DNA of 64,000 nucleotides from Gonocerus acuteangulatus. Lineage: Eukaryota; Arthropoda; Insecta; Hemiptera; Coreidae. How positions within the stretch are numbered: the first letter of the stretch is position 1; every line of letters starts with the position of its first letter. Shown here piece after piece: positions 23,909-35,385 of this stretch. Location: assembly GCA_946811695.1 (NCBI GenBank), contig OX328128.1:77222821-77286820 (forward strand), written 5' to 3'. The notes under the pieces are model-generated. The model was not told where the DNA came from and did not search any database. It worked only from the letters and a program-made list of their open reading frames with translations. Made by a program: the position numbers and the translations under genes.

Positions 23909-25144
23909 GGTTTTCCAATTTCACCATGTATCAGAAGTAGCTTGAGAGTCTGGATATAAATCTTGTTGTATAGCTGTTTGTGTTTTAGGTTTGAAAAGTA
24001 GTATTTATGAAATAGGTACCCTTCGTCAACGGTCTTGAGCATGTCTTCTTAATTTTTTTGTAGCGTGCCACAGGTTCAGTTTTGCTTGTCGACCCCTTGA
24101 TATATATTTAGGTGTAGAAATTTGAAAAGATTGTTTTCTCTAGGCCAATGTGCTATGAAATGGCGTGATTTCTAACCTAGACTTACAGGACAACGACTTA
24201 AGCTTTTTTAATAAGGCTTCTGATGGAATACGTTAAGAAACATCTGCCCCGATAAAATATGCGTAAATGTGATCTTGTCGTTTTGTTTTGGTTTGCTTCC
24301 ATATCGCCCAAGATAAACACCACCACCTTGTCAGAAAATGAGGACACAATTTTTGCATTAAAGATGGAGCAGAGCCATCCCCTGCTTAAGTCCTTGCTAA
24401 GCCGGATCAAGTACAAGTAATCCCTAGTGAAAAGTGCTCGCACCCCCCCCCCCCCCCTCCCTCTTCCCGCCATTTTCATTTACCACAAAGTCCTTGGCGG
24501 CTTTTCTTTTTAACCCTTTTTCCGCTAGGGAAATCCTTTTTTGGAAAATTCTCCTCTTTGGACAAAAGAATATTTTTTCTCCCTTTTATGTTCCGCTGCT
24601 TGAAAACGATTTCTCGCCCCTCAAAGCGAATGTAATTATACACAAGAGGGTTTTCTTTATGAATAATGGGCGAATATTTAATTAAATTCAAAAAGGAAAA
24701 TTAATAAAGTGAAAAATGATTGACCGAAATCCGATTTTTTTTTCTGAATAATTTGATTTATTTTATAATTTTTTCCTTCTTTCTCCGTTAGAAATTTTAA
24801 TTATCCATTTTGGAAAACCTTATTTTCAAAGTTAATCATTACTATCAAGTAATCTGTATAAAAAAGACCGATTTGCATGACCTGCGTCAACTTAGCACAT
24901 TCTTCACTCAGAGTTTCATTAAAATCATAAAACTCCCATAGTGTGATTAAGTGGATCGTCCTCAGGCCAAACGCATTTTAGATCGATGTTCCATGAGGTG
25001 ATGGCTGAAATTTGTTATATTTATTACAAAAATACAGTTATTAAATACTTTGTACCTAAATTAAACTATTCCATGGTGGATGTATCATCTTTTTACACAG
25101 GGAAGGTCTAGATGTAAAATTTTTTGTATAAACCTAGTTTTTTT
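23909..25144. other. no recognised gene
   Basis: About 1.2 kb with a C-run (24443-24461) and T-rich stretches. Short open frames on both strands across the C-run show no recognisable domain. A phrase near 24886 (cctgcgtcaacttagcac) resembles the 5' end of HINE-like elements, but no matching 3' end follows. Confidence 0.45.
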
Positions 25145-26957
25145 TTAACCCTACGTCGGGCGCAATGGTTCTATTGGGACGGGTGGGTGGTTTTTAAGGT
25201 ACCTCCGTGCCGTACCACAACACAACGTACTACTCTCTTCAGTACCTTCCTAGGTCGGTACCGTCTACGCGGCATCGCTCTTTAATTACCTGTCAGATCG
25301 CTTCGGAAGTGGATACAGCGTCGCCGTCCCAATAGGACCATTGCGTCTGATCCCCTCACAAATATTGAAGTTTGAAAAAAGTATTTTTTTTCTTAAGCAG
25401 TTTTTTCCCCCAAAATGCCAAGAAAACATTTGATCTGACCATCAGAGCAATGGGAGGTTGAGTTGGGGGTTATTCTAGTGTATTTTCGAGGACTAATTGA
25501 GCTCAAACACAGAAAATATGTTTATAAATAATGATAATTAGCTCACATTTACCAAATATTCATGGGCTTAAAAATGTTCCTAAACCTTTTGTTATTTGCA
25601 TGATTTTGACTGTGGGCGATTAGTATACATCCATAGAGAGTAAATATGTACATACACAGAGAGTAAATATGTACATCCATAGAGAGTAAATATGTACATC
25701 CATAGAGAGTAAATATGTACATCCATAGAGAGTAAATATGTACATCCATTGAGAGTAAATATGTACATCCATAGAGAGTAAATATGTACATCCATAGAGA
25801 GTAAATATGTACATCCATAGAGAGTAAATATGTACATCCATAGAGAGTAAATATGTACATCCATTGAGAGTAAATATGTACATCCATAGAGAGTAAATAT
25901 GTACATCCATAGAGAGTAAATATGTACATCCATAGAGAGTAAATATGTACATCCATAAAGAGTAAATATGTACATCCATAGAGAGTAAATATGTACATCC
26001 ATAAAGAGTACATATGTACATCCATAGAGAGTAAATATGTACATCCATAGAGAGTAAATATGTACATCCATAGAGAGTAAATATGTACATCCATAGAGAG
26101 TAAATATGTACATCCATAGAGAGTAAATATGTACATCCGTAGAGAGTAAATATGTACATCCATAGAGAGTAAATATGTACATCCATAGAGAGTAAATATG
26201 TACATCCATAGAGAGTAAATATGTACATCCATAGAGAGTAAATATGTACATCCATAGAGAGTAAATATGTACATCCATAGAGAGTAAATATGTACATCCA
26301 TAGAGAGTAAATATGTACATCCATAGAGAGTAAATATGTACATCCATAGAGAGTAAATATGTACATCCATAGAGAGTAAATATGTACATCCATAGAGAGT
26401 AAATATGTACATCCATAGAGAGTAAATATGTACATCCATAGAGAGTAAATATGTACATCCATAGAGAGTAAATATGTACATCCATAGAGAGTAAATATGT
26501 ACATCCATAGAGAGTAAATATGTACATCCATAGAGAGTAAATATGTACATCCATAGAGAGTAAATATGTACATCCATAGAGAGTAAATATGTACATCCAT
26601 AGAGAGTAAATATGTACATACATCGAGAGTAAATATGTACATCCATAGAGAGTAAATATGTACATCCATAGAGAGTAAATATGTACATCCATAGAGAGTA
26701 AATATGTACATCCATAGAGAGTAAATATGTACATCCATAGAGAGTAAAAATGTACATCCATAGAGAGTAAAAATGTACATCCATAGAGAGTAAATATGTA
26801 CATTGTGCTGATTCATCTATTTGCAACATTTTAATTTTTATTCCATTTCTTAGATGTCTACAAAAGTTCTCAATTTTTTTAGAACTCAAAATGCATATAG
26901 GACTTTTTTAAGGCCAAAAATTGGCGGCTGTCCTATTAGGACGATTGCGGAAGATTA
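25145..26957. mobile_element. piggyBac-like element carrying a VNTR
   Basis: TTAA at 25145-25148 is followed by CCCTACGTCGGGCGCAATGG and ctattgggacggg. The right side has an inverted match, gtcctattaggacgattgcg, then gaagattAGGG (to about 26956), but the following bases are ccgg instead of TTAA. An extra inverted subterminal copy (cccaataggaccattgcgtc) lies at about 25330. CCC(T)...(A)GGG ends at TTAA are the piggyBac pattern; the right border is imperfect. No transposase coding was recognised. Confidence 0.5.
25625..26800. repeat. 23-bp tandem array, about 51 copies
   Basis: The unit is tacatccatagagagtaaat plus atg. It is very homogeneous, with about a dozen variant units (for example ccattgagag, ccataaagag, ccgtagagag and tacacagagag). 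Because 23 is not a multiple of 3 and the 69-base cycle has no stop on the minus strand, all three minus frames are open for about 400 codons. These encode only a 23-residue periodic peptide and have no gene-like context. Confidence 0.97.
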
Positions 26958-27346
26958 GGGCCGGGGATTGCCACTGATCCAACATTGGTCTAAAAATATG
27001 TAACAAGGAATGTAAAATATTTTATTACGTAAGGCACTTATTTCCTTCTTTATACATTGACAATAATTATAACAGAAAAATTACTAAGTAATAAAATTTC
27101 AGTTATAATTAAATCTGCATGCTGATGGACATAATGTCACATAGGTCAATCTTCAGCAATGAAAAATCTTTTTCTAAGAAAAATGCAAAACCTTGTATCA
27201 ACTAGCAAAAAAATAAAATTTAATTACGAGTGCATTAAGGAAAAATATATCGATTTATCACTAAATAGCGAATAACTAAAATAAATGAAAAAATAATGGA
27301 TATTAAAAAGTTGTATATCGTATTGGATTATTACTCCTTTATAATG
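26958..27346. other. no recognised feature
   Basis: AT-rich sequence between the piggyBac-like element and the next dispersed repeat. No open frame or motif of note. Confidence 0.5.
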
Positions 27347-27553
27347 GTGGCTGAGACCATTTCCGAGGTATGGAATACTAACAATTTAGAACTTGGAATG
27401 GTTTTAACCAACAAAAACGCTATTACACCTATAATAAAATATTTTTGATGAACTAAGTAATCTTATTCAATTTCCTTTGAGGGTTTTATGTCACAATTTT
27501 CCGATCAAACTAAAATTTCGGGGGGATGCAGCCCACTCTTATACAAGCCCATG
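27347..27553 (-). repeat. dispersed repeat R1, inverted copy
   Basis: It carries ggctgagaccatttccg, gctattacacctataataaa and ccgatcaaactaaaatttcg. The reverse complement recurs at 40539-40810. It is about 200-270 bases, with C/G homopolymer runs at each end in the other copy. Class unknown. Confidence 0.7.
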
Positions 27554-27872
27554 TTTTTAAGGGGCCAATTTATCAATAACAAATGAATATATATTTTTAT
27601 AATATTTATGTCATAAGTGTTATGTGCTATGTTAAAGTAACAAAAAAAAAAAAAAAAGTTTTAATGCTTCGAAAACGAAATGGCACCGCTGTATCTGACA
27701 GACGGAAACCCTCTTTTTTCACGGGCCATAGTCTGCAGGCGGCAATTTTTAATCTAGAACGAAAAACTAAAATTAATATGAAAGAAGAAGGTAAAATCAA
27801 GTAAAGTAGGTAGGATTTTCAGAAAATATTTATTTTTTAGAAAATGGTGACCAATTCTTCATTTTCTATTAA

Positions 27873-28740
27873 CCCTAATCTATAAACGTACGGGTCGTAT
27901 CCGACATATCTCCTCATACCCGCACTGGAACGTCAAAGGGCTTCAGGTACCCTCTCAGTCAATCCCGCGAATGCCACGGACCACGTTTACGTCTGTCAGG
28001 TAAGAACTATATTTTTTTTAACAATCTCTCAATATAAATATTTCCCGAGCCCGGGTCGGATACGACCCAACGTTTATGATAATGTACTTGATTATAGAAG
28101 CTATTGTTCCAGGTTTTCATTAAAAAATCATGGCTTCTGGAGAAAACAAATTCCTCATAACCATGGAAGAAGTTATAGCCGAATTCAGGTGACAAGAGAA
28201 GCAATCTGATGCGGAATTAGATGACCAAATTGATGAAATAGATTCAGAGTCTGACGATGGTATTCTCTCAAATGATGACGAAGGAGTCGAGGAACTCTCA
28301 AATCAAGATGATCAAGAATATCAAGACATACAAGTTTATTTTTTCAATTCGAGCCTCTTTTGTCCCTGTGTGCCACAGTGCCTGTGATTATTTTACCAAA
28401 ACAGAAATGTGTTCCTCAAGTTTTATTGTGATATTAAATTAGTTATTGCGTGTACATATATATAGCTGTTATTACTAATTTTTTAACGTGTCCTAAACAA
28501 TTTACTATGTTTTCTTATTTTTTTTTTTTAGAATTAATTTTTCTTTCCTGAACTCAAATGCTTGTTTTCCTTTATGAATTGTCTTTTACGTTTCAAAAGT
28601 TTATTTTATTCACCTAATATTTGAAAATAAACGCGTAAATCCCAATAACTTATTGCATTTCAGGCCCAAAAATGGTTCTGGGTCGGACACGACCCAACGT
28701 TTATGTGTGAGTGTCAACCCTAAAAGTTTATAGAGGAGGG
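27873..28740 (+). mobile_element. 868-bp piggyBac-like element with empty site in window
   Basis: It is flanked by TTAA at 27869-27872 and 28741-28744. It starts CCCTAATCTATAAACG and ends GTTTATAGAGGAGGG, an inverted pair. Subterminal gggtcgtatccgac / gtcggacacgacccaac repeats are present on both sides. The related repeat at 34.9-35.4 kb has a single TTAA (35148-35151) at the matching place, so the insertion borders are exact. It retains a short acidic coding segment but no DDE core. Confidence 0.9.
28130..28389 (+). pseudogene. piggyBac-type transposase remnant (acidic N-terminus)
   Basis: The ATG at 28130 starts MASGENKFLITMEEVIAEFR, then one TGA, then in the same frame an Asp/Glu-rich stretch (DDQIDEIDSESDDGILSNDD) and a short Cys-containing end (FCPCVPQCL) before a stop. 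Acidic N-termini are typical of piggyBac transposases, and the position just inside the 5' end fits. The catalytic core has been deleted. Confidence 0.6.
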
Positions 28741-29126
28741 TTAAAAAACCCGTCGAAATTCGGTCATAAAAACATTATGATTCAATGAATCTATGAAACC
28801 AACGTAGTTTACTAGTAAATATCATTAAGTATCTGCAGTAAAAATTTGAAGTTGATCGGGTGGAAATTGAAAGGGCTAGTGTATCACCCGATTTGAAAAA
28901 AAGGTTTTGAGAAAATCGACATTAAAGTATGTATGTATTGAAAAGTTCAACATTTCCTTTTTATTTTGTTTTCAAAATTTCTAGAAATAAATATGGCCCG
29001 ATATTTATTACCTGGCTGGGGCAGTAATACGGAATTGCAATTTATGAAATATTCCTGACAGTGATTGGTGTTTCTGGGAAAAGGTATTTATCAAAGTAAA
29101 AAGAGAATATTCGATTTAATTAAGCA

Positions 29127-29820
29127 GTAAGTAATGTTGGCGCGACTACGACTTGGGCACACCCGTCTTACGCACTCGTATCTAATGTCCAGGAAAACTC
29201 CTCCCCGATGCCTTACTTGTCGAAAACCCCTCACCGTTCAACACATTATTGAAGATTGACGGAAGTACACAAAACTCTTTCGGCAGCTCGGGATATCAAG
29301 AAAGATAGCAGAGGCTCTCGGCAACAAACAGGCTGAAGTTGACAAAATAATAAATTTTTTAAAGATAACTGGGCTTAATAGATTAATATGAAAATAATGT
29401 TGCCCTCTATTTAGGGTCCTTATGTGTTGGTTTTTTTCAGTCTAGTACTTGTTTTTAATTGTTGTTTAGTAGAATGATTGTTGCACGTTTAATCAATTTA
29501 TTTAGTTTTTCCTTAAGTTAGCAATCTGTGATAATTTGTGATACCATTTATTTATTTACTTATTTTTATTTTATTTCTTTTTTATTTTTTTTTTTTATTT
29601 ATTTATTTATTTTTTTTTTTAAATCTCATAGTTTCTAGTTTTAACTTAATATTGTTTAATATTGTTATTCTTTTAATATATTGACATATGTATATGTTTA
29701 GTTTCTTTAATTTGTAAGTAACTTTTGGTCTCGAACCTGATATCTGTATTTTTAAAATAAAATTGTCTGCACTTTGACAATAGCTATACCGGGGAGTGTG
29801 TCAGGGGAAAAAAAAAAAAA
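29127..29820 (+). pseudogene. I/LOA-type LINE 3' fragment
   Basis: Translation near 29127-29250 reads LARLRLGHTRLTHSYLMSRK then CLTCRKPLTVQHIIED, the C-terminal knuckle of RNase H-bearing LINEs, with the last Cys missing. The frame continues after a stop to INFLKITGLNRLI. A T-rich 3' UTR follows to about 29820, where A-rich sequence begins. It is 5'-truncated; no RT motifs remain. Confidence 0.65.
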
Positions 29821-30092
29821 AAGAGAGAAAAAAGAAAAAAAGGAAAAAGGAAAAAAAATCCCCTAAACAGAAAGTGAGGAAAAAAAAGAATGTGGCAAAA
29901 AATATATACAAAGTACAAGGTCTAATTTGTTAATAAAAAAAAAAAAAAAAAAAAAAATCCTGACTCCCTAAGGTTCACCGGGAACAGGGGATGAGTGGTT
30001 GTGCGTTGCAATGGCATAGTAGGGCGCTGACGACCGTGAGGTTTTTCGCCCCATATTTTCTAAACAAACAATTAAGCAGTTCTGATAATAGG

Positions 30093-30312
30093 TTTTGGAG
30101 ACCCGGTAGCCGTGAGGGTTAAGGCGTGAGCTCTTAACACTCCGTGCCAAAGGTCGTGGGTTCGATTCCGACTTGGGGTGGTGGCTTTTCTTTCGAAAAA
30201 AGAAAAGGCATCACCCCTATCCTGGCTAGAAAAGGGTGGTAACCTATAGATAACCCGTCCTAAAATTCGTAGTTAATAATAAATGGACGTTAAAAGTTAA
30301 ATATAATATGAT
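30093..30312 (+). mobile_element. tRNA-headed SINE (family S3)
   Basis: The head is gacccggtagccgtgagggt with an A-box-like segment, and the B box is cgtgggttcgattccgac. The body has ctggctagaaaagggtggta and acctatagataacccgtcc, ending attaataataaatggacgt-like. Parts of the body resemble the 3' region of the 5S-headed SINE at 57839 and an internal stretch of the two family B Helitrons. Confidence 0.7.
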
Positions 30313-30518
30313 AATAGGAGATTACAAAGTTCGTTCCAATCCCCGCTTTGTTCAATAATCCTCCCCAAAGGTTTTAGTATTCCGACAAATCTCTAATAAA
30401 TTATTAATTATATGTTTCGGGGATTACAATACCGAACATTAATTTATTTAATTTACGCAAGGACAGGATTATTTTAAAAATTATTCAATTCAATACTAGG
30501 TACTAAAACAAAACAAAC

Positions 30519-30773
30519 ATATCGCACTAATATTTCTAAAGTGACACAACTCAAAAATCGGTGTTTTTCAGTTACGACTATGAAAGACATGGTAAATATC
30601 TCTTTATCAACCATCAAAACTGTATGTACCTAGCTTCAGAGCTTGTACACCAGAGGGCACTTGTGTCACTCTTCCTGTCTAAATGCTATGCTCCCTACAT
30701 AGGCAAGAGTGACACATATTTAGGTGAGTTTTATTTTGAGTTGTGTCACTTTAGAAATACTAGTGCGATATAT
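30519..30773. mobile_element. small terminal-inverted-repeat element (MITE-like)
   Basis: The left arm 30519-30555 (atatcgcactaatatttcta, aagtgacacaactc) is matched in inverted orientation at 30735-30773, nearly perfectly. An inner inverted pair, cttgtgtcactctt / aagagtgacaca, lies at about 30660-30715. The total is about 255 bp, with no coding. Superfamily not determined. Confidence 0.75.
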
Positions 30774-31855
30774 CGTGGTACATAATTTTATCAGGAGTCA
30801 TATTCAGTAATTTGTTCGAAATAAATAGTTCATATTTTTCAAACGCACCAAACTTTATTTAACTTCACTTTGATATATAAATTTGAAACGATTGAAATTC
30901 ACTTCAGCCATTTTTGTCTTTTTTTTTGTCGGAAACATTTCATTCATTTGCCAACAATCCCACAGGATAGAGGCATCTTAATAAACATTTTAAGACACAG
31001 TCTTGAAACAGGTTTCATTAGATTTACCCTATCTAAATACAAATAATATAAACTTGCCAGGTAATACGTAAAAAAAAAAGTCCGTCACGCAGGAGCTGCA
31101 TAACTAAGCACTTTCCTCAGAATTTTTGTAGTGTAGACTACATTACTGAATAATTTGCTGTAAATAACCTATATAAATAAAATAAAAACGTGAATAGTTC
31201 TGCTCATTTGCATTTCTTATGAGAACTGTTCAATTATTAATTTTGTAAATAATTTGCTTCCAGAGTTACGTTAATATATGATACTGTACTACTTAATAAA
31301 TACACAAAAACTTTATTTTCCGTCTTTTGATCTGACGCCGGAACAGGACAGAGTCCCCATAGTGGGTGATAGCGCTCCTCGCGGCGCCTTTGGGAACCTA
31401 CGTCTGGCCGGCTAATTCCAATGAAACAGAGTTTAAAGTAAACCCTCCTTTCCAATCGACCGATTTACTTAATTTTTACAACAATTCTTTCTCATGAGAT
31501 ACCCATGACGTATACTGCGTTTCGTTACAATACAGCAGAAATTACGACCGGTATGAGTATATTTATACTTTAGGTCCGGAGTAAACCCCCCCCCCCCTCC
31601 AAATAACCCGATTTAGTTTATTTTTACAACCCATTTTTCTCTGTTGATTACCACCACGAATACCGAGTTTCGTTGAAATGTAACAAAAATTACGGCTGGT
31701 AGTGGCAAATTGGTAATGTGGTTCCGGAGTAAACCCCCCCCCCCGGTGGACCGATTTTGGTGGTTAACGAACTCGTTCAATCGTTTGCTAATTGAACGCT
31801 ACATACCACGTTTCGTGAAGAAAAAACAAAAACTCTGGACGCTACCGTGTTAACA

Positions 31856-31907
<52 letters not shown>

Positions 31908-31911
<4 letters not shown>

Positions 31912-33211
31912 ACAGCGAGGTGAGATCCAACAACGCCATCAAGGTCATACGCCTCACTTGCCTCTATGCATATCTCAGCGGGAACCCGCGAAAATATAAA
32001 ATTGCGGGTAACGAAAAGCATGGGAGGTAATGCCGGCTAAGGGATTCTTCCTACGGTATTGTTAGGTTTAAGGGCTACTATTCGGGAGGATACAGACTAT
32101 AGTACTGCGGAGGCAGTCTATGGCCAGACCATCCGCCTACCAGGAGACTTCTTCGTTCCTACTAAAGTTGGCACTAATCTCCACAACTTCCTCGATAACT
32201 TAAAAGAGGCATTAAACCAACTGAGTCCAACCGAATTCAGGCAGAAGAATAAAAGCATCTTCGTCCCACAAGCCTTGAGTACTTGCAGCCATGTGTTCCT
32301 GCGTGAAGACAAGATAAGGACGTCCCTTGTTCCTCCGTATTCTGGACCCTAACTTGTTATAAGCCGAACTGAGAAGCTGGCAACTATAAAACTTCCAAAT
32401 CGCGAACTCACGGTATCGTTAGACGGAGTGAAACCTGCCTACCTTTTAGGAGCATCTGAGGAAGACACAGACATCTCTAAGAAGACCCCAATCACAGAGA
32501 AGAAAATGCCAACGCAAACCTCAGAACGCATCCAGAAACAGGATCCATCATCTACCATCAGTCGATACGGACGAGTTAGGAGGCCAAATGTTAAGTTCCT
32601 TGACGCCGTTGTTGGGGGGAGCACTGTAACAGCGAGGTGAGATCCAACAACGCCGTCAAGGTCACACTACGCCTCACTTGCCTCTATGCATATCTCAGCG
32701 GGAACCCGCGAAAATATAAAATTTGCGGGTAATGAAAAGCGTGGGAGGTAATGCCGGCTAAGGGACGAGAGGACACCATGTGCTGTTGTGAAATAGTGTC
32801 GAAAGTTTTTAGTGGGATTCACTGATGCCAGACCATACTATATATTATTTACTTTCGCAAGTAATAGCCTAAGGAACATATGTTAGTTGTTAAGCATAAG
32901 TATATGAGTGCAATTAGGGATGCATGAAACATCATCATATTTATTATATTTTTTTATAAAAGCATGCAGAGTAGCACCTTTTTAATTTCTATTTATTTTT
33001 CATTGTATTGATAAAAGAATGAGCAAATAAAACTAATTATTTATATCGGTGCATGTAAAAGATTTGTTTATATTTTATTTTAATTATTATTATCCGTAGT
33101 ATGCAAGTAGCATGTCCTTTCATTAATTATATTGTCATTAATTAAACAGAATTTTTTATTTATTATTTTACAATTACCTCACCCTCAAAAATCGATTACC
33201 TCCAAAGAGGT

Positions 33212-33215
<4 letters not shown>
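31908..33215 (+). mobile_element. Ty3/gypsy-type LTR retrotransposon remnant
   Basis: The 5' LTR fragment 31908-32045 starts TGTAACAGCGAGGTGAGATC and breaks at ggctaaggg, where it is joined directly to the end of pol. The 3' LTR starts at 32625 with the same sequence and probably ends at 33215 (gaggtaaCA), about 591 bp. A G-rich purine tract (ggggggag) precedes it. Both outer flanks are (TA)n, so the target duplication cannot be read. Most of the internal region is deleted. Confidence 0.8.
32047..32640 (+). pseudogene. gypsy pol, integrase C-terminal region
   Basis: The frame reads ILPTVLLGLRATIREDTDYS, AEAVYGQTIRLPGDFF, SHVFLREDKIRTSLVPPYSG, one in-frame TAA at about 32350, then VSLDGVKPAYLLG and a short C-tail ISRYGRVRRPNVKFLDAV. 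These are the last integrase segment and the post-integrase tail of arthropod Ty3/gypsy elements. Protease, RT, RNase H and the integrase catalytic core are absent. The frame runs into the 3' LTR. Confidence 0.85.
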
Positions 33216-33269
<54 letters not shown>

Positions 33270-33344
33270 TTTGAAGAAATTTTTCAAAAATTCCGTCATG
33301 AGTGCAACCTCAATAGCTACTTTCCTTCGGAGGAAGTGCTAAAA

Positions 33345-33955
33345 AACGAAACGCGCAAATCGTTTTTTTCGCGTGAAGTCCGCGCAAAATACCACATTGT
33401 TCCAGTTTGCGGGTACAGCAGATTAACGAACTTGTCTTTTCGTTTTACTGCCAAATTATATAAAACTTAGTTAGCATAGATTCTACCCTTTCATATTTCG
33501 TCATCAAGTTGAGGCCATAGCAGTTTCCTACCTAGAGGGAAAGAGCGCGATAAAACCCACAAAAATTAACTCTACAATTTTTCCAAGCATTGTAAATAAT
33601 CTCGGATTGTGGTATTATAGAACATGATGTCTGAAAAATATGTATTTTTCGTAAATCTTGAAAAAATATGACATACCTCTCACTCAATCATTTTCTGTTT
33701 AATATTTCTCTCAAGATGGGAGCTTGAATTTGGTATTTATTAAAAGAGGAGAGGATATCGAGTGATACATTTCTGAAAATGTCTCTCATGAATTTTACAA
33801 GAGGGAGGAAACCGAAAGGCGCCACTAGGAGTGGAGGGGCGTCTCTTGAATTTTAACCAGCGCCTTTCTCCCCCCTTCCTCCTACCCGCTACCAGAAGCC
33901 TGTCCAGATAGGACATCAAGATTGGAAAGGCGTTAGAATCACGATAAGCTGCTCG
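33345..33955. other. no recognised gene
   Basis: Unassigned sequence between the HINE-like copy and a satellite. No domain seen in short frames. Confidence 0.5.
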
Positions 33956-34828
33956 GGCTGCTTGTGGTTAATGCATAATGTCGAGGAGAAAGCGTCACGT
34001 CGTCATGGCAACCTAATCATTTATCGACACGACTCAATCAACAGGCAGCTATGGACGATGTGTTGGCTGCGGATTTAGCCGGGGTACTTCCTGACACGGT
34101 TTTGGTTAATGCATGATGTCGAGGAGAAAGCGTCACGTCGTCATGGCAACGTAATCATTTATCGACGCGATTCAATCAACAGGCAGCTATGGACGATGTG
34201 TTGGCTGCTGATTTAGCCGGGGTTCTTCCTGACGCGGTTTTGGTTAATGCATGATGTCGAGAGAAAGCGGCACGTCGTCATGACAAGGTAATCATTTATT
34301 GATGCAAATAAATCATCAGACAACTACAGGTGATGTGTTGGCTGCTGATTTAGATGCACTTCTCTTTGAGGTGGTTGTGTTTAGTGCAAGAGGTTCAGAA
34401 GAAGGCGTCACGGCAACCTAATCATATATCGATGCAATTAAATCAACAGACAACTACAGGTGATGTGTTGCCTGCTGATTTAGAGGCACTTATCTTTGAG
34501 GTGATTGTGTTTAGTGCAAGAGGTTCAGAAGAAGGCGTCACGGCAACCTAATCATATATCGATGCAATTAAATCAACAGACAACGACAGGTGATGTGTTG
34601 CCTGCTGATTTAGACGCACTTATCTTTGAGGTGATTGTGTTTAGTGCAAGAGGTTCAGAAGAAGGCGTCACGGCAACCTAATCATATATCGATGCAATTA
34701 AATCAACAGACAATTACAGGTGATGTGTTGCCTGCTGATTTAGATGCACTTCTCTTTGAGGTGGTTGTGTTTAGAGCAAGTGGTTCAGAAGAAGGCGTCA
34801 CGGCAACCTAATCATTTATCGACGATTC
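33956..34828. repeat. ~130-138-bp satellite, six units
   Basis: The word gatgtgttg recurs at about 34057, 34195, 34332, 34462, 34592 and 34722. The first two units (about 138 bp) keep gtcgaggagaaagcgtcacg; the last four (130 bp) have lost part of it and read gaggttcagaagaaggcgtc. A stepwise shortening from left to right is visible. Period-130 open frames are not gene-like. Confidence 0.9.
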
Positions 34829-34899
34829 AAGAAAGTAATTTTCTTGAATTTATAAATAACAAATAAATCAATATTTTTCAATTCTTTATATCAAAAGTT

Positions 34900-35385
34900 T
34901 TTTATGGGATGTTAAAGTGTCCAAAAATATAACTTTCAATTTTATGAAAAATAAATGGTGGCGCTGAGTCTGACGAACGGAAACCCTGTTTTTTCACGGG
35001 CGATAGTCTGCAGGCAGCAATTTTTTATCTAGATTGAACAAAAAACTGAAATTATTTCGAAAGAAATAGCTTAAATCTAGTAAAGTACAAAGGATTATTA
35101 AGAAATATTAATTTTTTCGAAAATGGTGAACAATTCTTCATTTTCCATTAAAAAATCCGTCGAAAATTGGTCATAAAATCGTTATAATTTAATGAATCGA
35201 AAAAATCCTACGTAATTTTTAGCAAATATCATCAGTTAAAATTTGAAAATGATCGGTCAAAAATTGAAGACGCCAGAGTATCGCCCGATTTGAAAAACAT
35301 AGTTTTGAAAAAACGTCTTTAAAGTTCTGAAATGTTCATAATTTTCTTATTTCATTTTTTTTCATACTTTCTTGTAATAAAGATT
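34900..35385 (+). repeat. dispersed repeat P1, copy 2 (empty site)
   Basis: It matches both flanks of the piggyBac-like insertion at 27873-28740 and is continuous across TTAA at 35148-35151. The region contains no coding sequence that I recognise. Confidence 0.85.

Larger units (their letters stand above)
27580..28960 (+). repeat. dispersed repeat P1, copy 1 (interrupted)
   Basis: The flanks 27640-27872 and 28741-28950 match the continuous sequence at 34910-35385. Shared phrases are tggcaccgctg/tggtggcgctg, ctgcaggcggcaattttt and ccgtcgaaattcggtcataa. The match is broken only by the piggyBac-like insertion at 27873-28740. Confidence 0.8.
31080..33344 (+). mobile_element. HINE-like subfamily 1, copy 2 (split)
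   Basis: The 5' end has gtccgtcacgcaggagctgc with taactaagcactttcc. The ~140-base internal units and the aacagacatata entry into (TA)n follow the order seen at 7.3 kb. The 3' part, gatttgaagaaatttttcaa to ggaggaagtgctaaaa, follows a second (TA)n at 33216. An LTR retrotransposon splits the (TA)n core. Confidence 0.65.

Noticed and set aside
24434..24691. Overlapping short frames on both strands around a C-run
   Set aside because: Proline- or glycine-rich low-complexity starts, no domain, and they overlap each other on opposite strands.
25549..26889. Three overlapping open frames of about 400-446 codons on the minus strand
   Set aside because: They are the three phases of a 23-bp tandem array with no stop in its 69-base cycle. 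The peptide is purely periodic and lacks gene-like context.
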